NCBI GenBank assembly: GCA_016946835.1
Contig: JACVTC010000010.1
Location: forward strand, 1,902,001-1,966,000
Reading direction: 5' to 3'
DNA from: Neocallimastix lanati (nom. inval.)
Lineage: Eukaryota; Neocallimastigomycota; Neocallimastigomycetes; Neocallimastigales; Neocallimastigaceae
Length of the DNA stretch: 64,000 bases
Under the pieces are notes generated by a model. The model worked only from the letters and a program-made list of their open reading frames with translations. It did no database searches and was not told the DNA's origin. The position numbers and the translations under genes were made by a program. Below, piece after piece: positions 1 to 10,365 of the stretch. Position 1 is the stretch's first letter, and every line of letters starts with the position of its first letter.

Positions 1-62
1 AAAAAAAATATAATAAGTTTATAATACTATTTAATTTTATATGATTATATAGGGTTTTTGAT

Positions 63-455
63 TTACATTTTTTTAATAGTATTATAAGAAAGAGTTTTCT
101 TAAAGCATTCTTCAGTTATATATTGATTATCAATATCACTATAAATAAAAATATTATATTTAAATATATACATATAAATTATCAGTAATGATTAATATAT
201 AAAAATTAGTCTTATTCTATTAAAAATTTATATTATCTATTTATATAATTATTTATATAATAAATTTAATACTAACACAGCGATAACTTTTCCTTTATTA
301 TCGACTTCACAAGCATTAATACTTTGAGATGCATCTCTTTCAGTAAAGAAATCCACTATTTCTTTACAATCTCCTTTGAATTCATTTTCATCAGCAAAAG
401 CTAATGGTATACATAAGGCTAAAGTAATACTTTTTAATAAATTTTTAAAATTCAT
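63..455 (-). CDS. Small secreted protein, LRR-like leader region (2 exons, may continue past the window edge)
   Basis: Exon 1 runs 455-277 and exon 2 138-63, with an intron at 276-139 (donor GTTAGT, acceptor TTATAG, 138 nt). Spliced, this gives 84 residues. It opens with MNFKNLLKSITLALCIPLAFA, a typical signal peptide (charged start, hydrophobic core, A-x-A-like cut), then an acidic mature part with two Cys (GDCKEI, INACEVD) and KGKVIAV. Exon 2 begins DIDNQYITEECFKK. The pattern C-K-E-I, C-x-V, KGKV, then I/L-spaced residues resembles the N-terminal cap and first repeat of leucine-rich-repeat secreted proteins; that family call is an inference. Without the intron the ORF stops after 68 residues. 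The final codons AAA ATG TAA also contain a GTAAAT donor, so further exons may lie before base 1. Function unknown; the product is probably extracellular or cell-surface. Confidence 0.6.
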
Positions 456-1364
456 TTTTAATTATTTTTATATATAGATAATTCAATATTTAAGAAAAGG
501 ACTAATAATATTTTTAAAAGTTTTAATAATATATGAAAATGACGATTAAAGGATATAATTAATAGGAAATTCGATCCTTTTATATTTTTTTTTCTTCTTT
601 TGAAATATAATTATTTATTATTGCCTTCTAATATTTAAAATAAAATTTTTTTTATTACTAAAGAAGTTAATAAATTTAAATAAAGAATTAGGAATTTATT
701 ATAATACATTTAAATATATAAAATTAATATATTATTAGTTTAAATAAAATATATATACCAAATTTTCATTTATAATTTTTATTCTTTCAGTTTTTTTTTT
801 TTTTTTCTAATACGTTAATTTATTTACATTCATAGAAATGAATGAATTCCTAATAAATATTATAATATATGATGTACATATTTAACCTTATTATTATAGT
901 TTTAAAAAAAAAAAAAAAAAAGAACGCGAAGTGTACATTATTAAGTGAACTTTAATTCTTAGCCAATAAAAATGAATTTTATAATTTATTTTTCTGTTCA
1001 AAAGAATTTTTAATTTTATTAAAGATATTTCATTAATTAAAACTTTAAAACAAACTATTTCATATATATTAAATAAATTGATTGAATACACTTTAATATA
1101 TTTGAAAATATAATTACTAATATAAAATAATAAATAATAAAATATATAATAAATGATGCATTATAAATAAATTATAAATAATATATATAATAAATAAATA
1201 ATATAGTAATATAATAAATAATAATAATAAAGTATTTAATAAATAATAAATAATAAATAATAAATAATAAATAAATAATAAATAATAAATAATTAATAAT
1301 AAATAATAAATAATAAATAATAAATAATTAAATAATAAATAATTAAATAATAAATAATAAATAA

Positions 1365-1396
<32 letters not shown>

Positions 1397-2087
1397 AAAT
1401 AATAAATAATAAATATATTTATTAATAAATAATTAAATAATTGAATAATAAACAATAAATATTTATTAATAAATAATTGAATAATTAAATAATGAAAAAA
1501 ATTCCATAAAAAAAAAATGTGAAAGAGGCAATGATGTATCTTAAATGATAAATAATTTATATTAAATGTCAAAAATGGAGTTTTAATTACAAAACTTTAA
1601 TTATTAATTTTTTGAAGTTAAAAAGTTTTACAGAATATACTTTTTATCTACAGAAGAATGTACATGTATTACATCCATTATCATGTATCTGAACAAATTA
1701 TATTTATACAATTATATCTAAATTAGATTTAAATTATATTTATATAATATTTTAAACTATAAACTATATTAAAGTAATATTTAAACTATATTTAAGTAAT
1801 ATTTAAGTAATATTTAAACTATATTTAAGTAATATTTTAGACTATATTTAAATTATATTCATTACTAATAAAAACTCCAAACAGTTTTAATTTAAGAATA
1901 CATTAGTAATACAGTAGACTTTTATTCAATAAATACAATTAATAAATATAATCAATAATAAAAATATAATCAATAATAATAATCAATGAATATATTTATA
2001 AATATAAAAAAAAAAAAAAAAAAAAGTATTTATATTTAATTAATGTTAATATTTAATATAGAATTGTATTCAGTATTCATGTGAGTG

Positions 2088-2124
<37 letters not shown>

Positions 2125-2539
2125 CTTAACTTTACTTAACTTTGAATGATGACAGACAATAGATTCTGTTCAATAAAATATCATCCATTGTATATAAAAA
2201 ATTATAGCCTCTAAGCAAAATGACAAAATTTATTTCATATAATAAGTTTTCTATTTAAATATTTATTCATTATTTAATAATTCATTCTTTCATTCATTCT
2301 TCATATAATGGAGTTTATGAATCTATCTACATAAATTGACACATTCCATACCATTCTATCAAATATTTCCAATTTTAAATGGTATTAATTAAAAAAATAC
2401 CAAATAAAATATAATAAAAAAAAAAATAAAACTCAACAAATAAAATAAAAAAAAAAAAAAAAAAAAAGCTTTCTTAAATTGTATATTTCAATTAATATTA
2501 AATCAATTAAAACAATCAAATCAGTTATAATGCATTCCT
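456..2539. other. AT-rich intergenic DNA without a supported gene
   Basis: Long A and T tracts, TA-rich text and short simple repeats. Open frames here are read through A/T repeats and have no plausible protein composition. Nothing else is supported. Confidence 0.7.
1195..1480. repeat. AATAAAT-type heptamer and tetramer satellite
   Basis: Runs of AATAAAT with interspersed AAAT steps, imperfect. This is the reverse complement of the TTATTAT satellite at 3640-4147 and is also seen at 34620-35000 and 35460-35620. Long frames through it encode only L/I/Y/F and are not genes. Confidence 0.85.
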
Positions 2540-2870
2540 TTTTTTTTATTTTATTTTATTTTATTTTATTTAATCTGTACTTTGCTTTTATTCATATTCT
2601 ACTATTTATTATATTTTATTTTATTTTATTCAATCTATACTTTATATTTAATATTCTACTATTTATTTTATTTAATTTTATTTTATTTTATTTTATTTTA
2701 TTTTATTTTATTTTATTTTATTTTATTTTATTTTATTTTATTTTATTTTATTTTATTTTATTTTATTTTATTTTATTTTATTTTATTTTATTTTATTTTA
2801 TTTTATTTTATTTTATTTTATTTTATTTTATTTTATTTTATTTTATTTTATTTTATTTTATTTTATTTTA
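2540..2870. repeat. (TTTTA)n pentanucleotide array
   Basis: Near-perfect TTTTA repeats from about 2673 to 2870 (about 39 units), preceded by degenerate units from 2540. Two overlapping frames read FILFY repeats and are artefacts of the array. Confidence 0.95.
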
Positions 2871-2942
2871 CATTCATATATGAATTTATTATGTATTATG
2901 TATTGTATTATACTAGTAATTATATGTATAATATATCATCCA

Positions 2943-3117
2943 TATCATGTAATATTTTGTATTTTTTTATATTTTATTATTTACCTAAATTATTGTTTAA
3001 ATAATAATGTTCAAAAGAAAGAAAGAAAAACTCAAAACAAATCAAAGAAATTCTTGTGAAATTGGTTATACCTAATTATGAATTTTTAGCTGAAACAAAA
3101 TATTAATGAGAAACACC
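2943..3117 (+). pseudogene. MULE/FLYWCH transposase fragment, copy 1
   Basis: About 130 bp are an inverted copy of 5636-5766: both contain the same stretch from AATATTTTGTA through GTTCAAAAGAAAG to GTGAAATTGGTTA. In the 5' to 3' sense it matches the beginning of the better preserved transposase relic at 5766-5160, so this is the start of a second, opposite copy cut off by other sequence around 3080-3117. No usable reading frame remains. Classification rests on the copy at 5160-5766. Confidence 0.5.
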
Positions 3118-3639
3118 AATACTATAATAATAAATATTTTCTTTTATTCCAAATAATTATATTTAAAATAATATATATCTTAATAAAAATATATGTATTA
3201 CTATTAGCAAAAATTCATATCATAATTAGTAGGAGTAATATTAAATTTAATAAAAATTATATAGAAAGGAAATTAAAAAAAAAAAAAAAAAAAAAAAATT
3301 TTTTTTTATTATTGTTAATTCTTATTATTATTGAATATTTAATAAAATAATGAAAATTTATCTAATAATAATAAATATTTATTAAATAATAGATTAAAAA
3401 AAAATTATATATATATATTTATTTAATGATTTACTTACTATTAATAATATCAATATCTTTTGATCTTTTTTTTTTTTCTTTTCTTCCTTCCTTTCTTCTT
3501 TTCTTCTTTTTTTTTAATAATAACCGAATTTTGTATTTTATTTTAAAAAAAAAAAAAAACAAAATTTATTATTGTAATTATATTATTTCTATTTTTGGTA
3601 ATAAATTTTAAAAAGAAATTCTTTTATTGTTCTTTTTAT

Positions 3640-4147
3640 TAATATTTATTATTTATTATTTATTATTTATTATTTATTATTTATTATTTATTATTTATTA
3701 TTTATTATTTATTATTTATTATTTATTATTTATTATTTATTATTTATTATTTATTATTTATTATTTATTATTTATTATTTATTATTTATTATTTATTATT
3801 TATTATTTATTATTTATTATTTATTATTTATTAATAAATACTCTTTTTATTATTTATTATTTATTAATAAATACTCTTTTTATTATTTATTATTTATTAT
3901 TTATTATTTATTATTTATTATTAATTATTTAATTATTTATTATTTAATATTTAATATTTAATATTTAATATTTAATATTTATTATTTATTATTTATTAAT
4001 AAATACTCTTTTTACTATTTATTATTTATTATTTATTATTTATTATTTATTATTTATTATTTATTATTAATTATTTAATTATTTATTATTTAATATTTAA
4101 TATTTAATATTTAATATTTATTATTTATTATTTATTATTTATTATTT
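3640..4147. repeat. TTATTAT heptamer satellite with AATAAATACTCTTTTT insertions
   Basis: Near-perfect 7-bp repeats (about 27 units before 3830), then three blocks carrying AATAAATACTCTTTTT near 3834, 3867 and 3995. The same 14-mer core, AATAAATACTCTTT, is the signature of the 37-bp minisatellite at 31956-32510. The frame through it encodes IIYYLLF repeats and is not a gene. Confidence 0.9.
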
Positions 4148-4171
4148 AATATAATGTATTAAATGACAATC

Positions 4172-4863
4172 AATAAAATATTTTACATTATAATAATAAT
4201 GAACTATATTTTAGATTTATGTGACTTCAATTATTTTGTGTCCTAAAAGATTAAGAGTCTCAGTCTAACCTACTGAGCTTAACCCAAAGTTAAGTTAAAC
4301 TAATCAATTATTTTGTGTCCTAAAAGATTAAGAGTCTCAGTCTAACCTACTGAGCTTAACCCAAAGTTAAGTTAAACTAATATACTATATAATAATAATA
4401 TTAATAAAGATATACTATATTAATCTATCTAATTTTATATATATATATATATATATTCTACCTTATTGTATGCAAAACATGTTAATTATTAACAAAAGAA
4501 TATATATAAACAAGAAAACAATCTTAATCATTTAAATAAAATATGAATACTTGTGAAAAGATCAAATCACAATCATTGAATTAATTATGTAATAAATAAC
4601 AAGAAAAAAGAGTATTCTATAATAAATAATATAACTATATATATTCAACAATATTAAGTAACAAAGGAATAAAAATCATGATAATTTAACTTATGACAAG
4701 AAAAACAACAAAAATCAAAACAGAGTCAGTTAACATATCGTTAAACTGATAATTTAATCTTCTATTATTTATATTTTTAATAATTAAATAAAATATCTTA
4801 CATTATAATAATAATGAACGATATCTTAGATTTATGTGACTTCAATTATTTTGTGTCCTAAAA
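4172..4863 (+). mobile_element. Small LTR-element remnant (copia-like, TRIM-sized)
   Basis: A ~75-bp direct repeat (4172-4247 and 4788-4863, only a few differences), ending in TGTGTCCTAAAA, bounds about 540 bp. Directly after the first copy lies GATTAAGAGTCTCAG, the same primer-site-like sequence that follows the copia LTR at 47178-47441. The pair therefore looks like the 3' ends of two LTRs of a short element. No coding capacity is seen between them (4381-4787 is AT-rich). LTR starts cannot be placed because the left one merges into the heptamer satellite. It is a fossil, broken or non-autonomous. Confidence 0.5.
4227..4380. repeat. 77-bp tandem duplication of an LTR end plus tRNA-Lys-like primer site
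   Basis: Two apparently identical 77-bp units (4227-4303, 4304-4380). Each holds the last ~22 bp of the LTR-like repeat followed by a ~41-nt segment. Read on the minus strand, that segment looks like the 5' half of a tRNA-Lys(CTT): GCTCAGTAGGTTAGA (D arm) then TGAGACTCTTAATC (anticodon arm with CTT). No T arm (GGTTCGA) follows, so it is not a tRNA gene. Confidence 0.75.
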
Positions 4864-5159
4864 AAATGAAAACCTGTGAAAATTGGGAATTTTTTAATTA
4901 TACTTTGATTTTAAAATTAGAGGAAATTTTATATTAAAATTGAATCTGATTATAGTTGTATAGTTGGAAAACTTGAGCCAGGTTCTATCCTGATTGTTAG
5001 TCCCTGGGCGAGCATATATAAAGCTCCTTGTTTGATCCCGTCCAATGACCATTTTCCAAGTTTTCTTCACAAGAGGTTTTTACGAAAAATGGTGGTCACG
5101 ATTACAGGAATGTATTTCCCCTTAGGATATTTTGAATATTATTATATATACAAGAGTAA
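4864..5159. other. Less AT-rich block of unknown nature
   Basis: Around 4970-5160 the composition is noticeably richer in GC than the surroundings (for example CCTGGGCGAGC near 5003 and GATCCCGTCC near 5034). No open frame, tRNA fold or known domain is recognised. It lies just 3' of the MULE relic on the minus strand and could be the rest of that element or another decayed insert. Confidence 0.4.
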
Positions 5160-5766
5160 ATATCCTAAGTAATATAGACAAGATACTGTCCTAACTGTGG
5201 GCCTGAGAGGGTTGCTCAAGTACTGTCATTAAATATATTTATAAGGGAATTAACAATTAACATTTTGAATATTACAAATCTTTCATCTCTTTTTATTTTA
5301 TAATATTCCGATTTATCTGGGATTTCATCAAAGGTTCTTATACCAGGAGGTAGTTACTTATTTATATTTCTTGATATTTGGGATTTAATTGTATTATATT
5401 CAAAGCATATAAATCCCATTTTTTTGAGAAATTTTATTAAATGTATTTTTTCATTTTATATCAAAAAGAGTTGAACTTTTTTTCTAATTTCTTCTTTAAA
5501 TTTATGTTTTGCTATTGATATAAATACATCAAATTCTTTTTTGAGATGATTATGTAAACTTTCATATTTTAGGATCTCCTTTTTATAGTCTAAAATAATG
5601 AAAGATTTAAATTTATATGATGTTTTATATTCAGTACTAACCAATTTCACAAGAATTTCTTTGATTTGTTTTGAGTTTTTCTTTCTTTCTTTCTTTTGAA
5701 CATTATTATTTAAACAATAATTTAAGTAAATAATACAATAAAAAAAAAAATACAAAATATTACATT
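5160..5766 (-). pseudogene. Decayed Mutator-like (MULE) transposase, N-terminal part with FLYWCH-type end
   Basis: The minus strand has an open stretch 5755-5456 (99 codons) including KYESLHNHLKKEFDV, whose H-x-H resembles the end of a FLYWCH zinc finger. Beyond its stop and a frame change come GFICFEYNTIKSQISRNINK, a stop, then LPPGIRTFDEIPDKSEYYK, before decaying into noise near 5200. This order (FLYWCH-like finger, conserved linker, then 'FDEIPD..YY') is what I associate with MULE transposases of AT-rich fungi, from memory of the family. The DDE catalytic core is not visible, so the copy is truncated. There are at least two stops and one frameshift in the recognisable part. Confidence 0.5.
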
Positions 5767-7228
5767 AATTTTTTATAATATATAGATTATTTATTATACC
5801 TTTTTTTTTATTAATTTTTTTTGTTTTTATTATTTTATTCAATTTTTTATTTCAATGTCAGAATTATAAATAATGTGTGTATGAGAAAATTTTTTGTTAT
5901 TTAAAAAAAAAAAATTAACCCTTTATATTTATTTCTATTTTTATTTATTTATTTATTTATTTACAATTATTTAAAAAAAAAAAAAAAATAAAATAAAATG
6001 GGAGGTGTTAAACTACGAATTAAAATTTAATTAAACCACATTCCGAAATGCGACACATTACTTTGATAATTTTATATTATATATTTTGGTTAACTTTATA
6101 TATAATATAAAGTTACCCATATATATTTTAATAAAATTGTGATATAACCCTGGTCCGAGGAAGTAGTATTATTGGAGATTAATTTTTTTAAATTTATTAA
6201 AGTATTATTAAATTATTTATTAACTTTTATTATTATGATTATAAATGAATTGATTTAAATAAAATTAATACTTGATTTTACATTTAAAAGTATCTAACAA
6301 ATTTATCGCACTTTCTCTTTATTCAGAGAAATGTTTTATCTTTATGTTACTTGATTATAATTAAGTATTCAATTAATTATAATTAAATAACATAATTAAA
6401 ATAATTATTTAATGACTTTTTATGTTTATGTAATATAAAAATTAATAATTATTAGATAGAGGTTAACTTGGGTTGAAAATATTAATATTAAAAAAAAAAA
6501 AAAAAAAATAATATAATTATACTAAGTAAAATATTATAGCACATAAAAGTCCCTCATATCATTATCAAGAACATTATAAAATTATTAGATTTTGATTTGA
6601 TTTATGACTTTAATTTATGTTCGAATAATAAAAATTATTTTATATTAATAAAAGTTTAGAATATTTCGTTTTATATCAATTAACATATATATATATATAT
6701 TTTTTATTTTTAAAAGCTACAAATTCTTTATTTTTTTAATCCGACATAGTAATAGTAATAATAATAATTAATTTTAAATAAAAAATTCTTAATCAAATGG
6801 TTATACTATCCTCGCTTAAAAGGGAAGTTAGGAACTGGAGAAGCACTCAGAGAAAAAAGGGTATAAGAAAAATTTTCTACAAATAATATGAAATATCGAA
6901 CCCTCAGTAAGACCGTCCGACAGGGTAAATATCTGCCTCTATGGAAATGTGTGACTACCTCAATATTCCTATTGTCCATGAAGGGGGACTGAAACCAAGG
7001 GCGTTGCAAAATAAAAAAAAATTAATAAAGAAAAAAATAATAAAAAAATAAAAAAAAAAAAAAAGAGAACTTTATCAAATAAAATTTCCGAAAAATTTTT
7101 TATATATAATTTAATTTAATCTCAAATTTATTTTATGAGTTTTAGAGAGTAATTATAAAAAAAAAAAAAAAAAATTTTTTTTAATTAAATTTTTAATTAA
7201 AAAAAAAAAATATTTATATTTTATTATT
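5767..7228. other. Intergenic region before the ankyrin gene
   Basis: Mostly AT-rich with A/T tracts. A more complex stretch at about 6800-7010 (CCGTCCGACAGGG, AAGGGGGACTG) has a 67-codon minus frame with no recognisable family. Around 6458-6560 is a weak match to 41331-41430. No gene is supported. Confidence 0.5.
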
Positions 7229-9622
7229 ATGGAATTATCTTTTAATGCAATAAAATTAAAGGAACTTTTTGATGCTATTTATGATGAAAATATTCAAGAG
7301 GTTATAAACATTTTAGAAGAATCAAATAAAAATAAAATAATATTGGAAATAAATGAAAAAAGAGGCCAAAGAAATGATAATCCACTTATAGCAGCCACAT
7401 CTACTAATAATACTAGTATAGTTAAATTATTAATTGATTATGCTAATAAAAATGAAATAGTTTTGGAAATAAATGAAAAAAATAAATTAGAAGATACGCC
7501 CCTTATATGGTCTTCTATTAACGGTAATATTGAAACAGTTAAATTATTAATAGATTATGCCAATAATCATAATATTATATTGGAAGTAAATAAAAAATCT
7601 GAATTAAATTATAACTCAATGTTGGCAGCTGTTTCTTCGAATAATGGTGAATTAGTCAAATTATTAATAGATTATTCCTCTAATAATAATATTACTTTGG
7701 AAATAAACGAAAAAAATATTGATGGATGGAATCCATTATTATTAGCTTGTAGAAGTCACAATATTGAAATAGTTAAATTATTAATAGATTATGCCAATAA
7801 TAATAATATTATTTTGGAACTACATGGAAAAAATTTTAATGGAGATTATCCATTTATAAATGTTACTTTTGATGGTAATATTGAGATGGCTAAATTATTA
7901 ATAGATTATGCTAATAAAAATAATATAATTTTGGAATTAAATGATAAAACTGAAAAAGGATTTTATCCATTATTAGAAGCCTCTTTAAATAATCATACTG
8001 AAATAATTAAATTATTATTTGATTATGCTAATGAACATAATATTATTTTAGAAATAAATGATATAGAAAAACAATATGGGTTAAGTCCACTTATATTGGC
8101 CTCTCAACATAATAACAATGATATGGTTAAATTAATATTGGATTATGCTAATGAAAATCGTATTATTTTAAAAATAAATGATAAAGATAAACAATATGGT
8201 TTTAATCCCCTTATCCAGGCCACTCGATTTAATAATATTGATATAGTTAAATTATTAATAGGTTATTCCAACCAAAATAATATTATTTTAGATTTAAATG
8301 TAACAAATAAATTTGGGGATTATCCTCTTATTTGGTCTTGTACTAGAAATAATATTGAAATAACCAAATTACTAATTGATTACGCCAATAAAAATAATAT
8401 AATTTTGTATTTAAATGAAAAATCCAAAAATGGAAGCTATCCATTATTTAAAGCTATTGAAAGTAATAATATTGATATAGTTAAATTATTAATAGATTAT
8501 GCCAATGAAAAGAATATTACTCTGAAAATAAATGAAAAAAATGAAAAAGGATGGTATCCTCTTTTAAGAGCCATTAATAAAAATAATATTAATATAGTTA
8601 AAGCGTTAATGGATTATGCCAATGAAAAGAATATTAATTTGGAAATAAATGAAAAAGATAATGATGGATGGTATCCACTCTTAACAGCTACTAAAAAGAA
8701 TAATATCGAAATAATTAATTTGCTAATGAATTATGCCAACAACAACAATAATAGTAATAATAATATTACATTGGAAGTAAATGAAAAAAATAATGATGGG
8801 TGGTATCCACTATTAGCCGCCATTGATAATAATAATTTTGAAATGGTTGAACTGTTAATAGATAATGCCAACAGAAATAATATTATTCTAGAATTAAATG
8901 AAAAAAATAAAAATGAATACTTTCCAGTCTTTGGAATAATGAATAATAATCATATTAAAATGTTTAAATCTTTACTTTACTATATAAAAGAAAAGAATAT
9001 TAGATTGGTGATAAATGAGAATGACATAGAAAATGTCATTTCAAATAATAATGGAAATTATAATATAAAAGATGTTTCAGAAATTAATATTGAATTTATA
9101 AAGTTGCTACATAAATATAAAAGCATTGATCAAATTAAAATAATATTTAGTGAAAAGAGTAAACTTCTAGAAATGTTTAATGAAGTAAGTAATAATGAAA
9201 AAATAGAAGAAGAAAAAATGAAAAATGAAAAAATTAAAAGAAAAACAAATAATAACGATACGCCATTAACATATGAATGTAGAAATGGAAATATTGAAGA
9301 AGTAGAAAAATTAATCAATAATGGAAAAGATATCAATGAAAAAAATAAATATGGAGATACACCATTAATAATTGCATGTAAAAACAATAATATGGAACTA
9401 GTAAAATGTTTATTAAGACATAAAGAAATTGACATAGATTTAAAATCGGATTATGATATAAACGCATTAATGGTAGCATGTTATTTTAAAAATAAAGATT
9501 TAGTGAATTGTCTAATTGATAACAATGCAAATATTGAAATACAAGATAGTAAAAATAATTTACCTCTACATATTGCATGTTATTTAAATAATTTTGAAAT
9601 TGTTAAATCTTTAGTACGCAAT

Positions 9623-9698
<76 letters not shown>

Positions 9699-9715
9699 GC
9701 AACAACAACAACAAC

Positions 9716-9765
<50 letters not shown>

Positions 9766-9998
9766 TTATTATTCAAAAGTATTAAATTCTTATTCATATA
9801 CTCCAATGGAAATTGCTGAGGAATTAAATAGTAACGAAATAATAAAATGCTTGAAAGGTAAAATTCATTTAATTATTAATTAATAATTTATTAATTAATA
9901 TATATTATATTTTAATTCAAAATTATTACATATAATATAATTTAAAAGGTACAAAAATTGAAGATGATAATTTAGATAGGTTTGCTTTTAAAATATAA
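7229..9998 (+). CDS. Ankyrin-repeat protein with poly-Asn tract (2 exons)
   Basis: Starts MELSFNAIK; the paralogue at 19691 also starts MELS, which supports this ATG. Exon 1 7229-9857, intron 9858-9948 (GTAAAA...AAAAG, 91 nt), exon 2 9949-9998 ending GTKIEDDNLDRFAFKI: 892 residues. Unspliced reading stops at 9883. Residues ~15-625 carry about 14 long ankyrin-type repeats of ~40 residues (NEK..GWYPLL.A...NNIEIVKLLIDYAN), longer than the usual 33. Residues ~625-670 are a Lys/Glu-rich linker after FSEKSKLLEMF. Residues ~670-790 hold classical ankyrin repeats (GDTPLIIACKNNNMELVKCLL), followed by poly-Asn at ~797-846 from AAC/AAT codons. No signal or membrane segment; a cytosolic or nuclear protein-binding scaffold is likely. 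From about 8414 onward it is nearly identical to the minus-strand paralogue, upstream only distantly similar, so the gene is a chimera. The protease gene follows 367 bp downstream. Confidence 0.9.
9618..9765 (+). repeat. AAC/AAT trinucleotide tract encoding poly-Asn
   Basis: Alternating AAC and AAT blocks with two AGC interruptions, in frame in the ankyrin gene. The matching tract in the inverted copy (13921-14033) is shorter, consistent with slippage after duplication. Confidence 0.95.
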
Positions 9999-10365
9999 AA
10001 ATTTAATATATATCAATTTTTTTTTTTTTTTTTATTTTTTTTTTTAAAAAAAAATAATAAATTTATATTTATACAATAAATAAATTTATATATTAATTTC
10101 TATATTTTATATATTATTTATTTTTATTTAACTTGTACTCTACATTTATATTTCTCCATTTAATTTAATTTATTTTATTTAATATTTAAATTTAATTTAT
10201 TTTATATTTTAATATTTTATTATATTATATTTTATTTCTTAAAATAATATATAAAATTCATATTATAAAATTAATTTTTACAAATAAAGTGAAGATGAAA
10301 ATGAAAATGATATATTATATAAAAATAATAATTATGAGAATTCACATTCACACCAAGAGAATCCA

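Noticed and set aside
1117-1572. 151-codon frame rich in L/I/Y/F
   Set aside because: It is a translation of the AATAAAT satellite, without gene-like composition.
2479-3004. Two overlapping 134- and 140-codon frames of FILFY repeats
   Set aside because: They are produced by the (TTTTA)n array, which is open in several frames.
3627-3932. 101-codon IIYYLLF repeat frame
   Set aside because: Translation of the TTATTAT satellite.
4249-4366. tRNA-Lys gene on the minus strand
   Set aside because: Only the 5' half is present; there is no variable loop, T arm or 3' acceptor strand.
6806-7009. 67-codon minus frame in a less AT-rich block, with GGTTCGAT on the minus strand suggesting a tRNA T arm
   Set aside because: No T stem, D arm or acceptor stem can be formed around it, and the frame matches no family.
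9603-9806. Minus-strand Tyr/Cys-repeat frame
   Set aside because: Antisense of the poly-Asn tract of the ankyrin gene.
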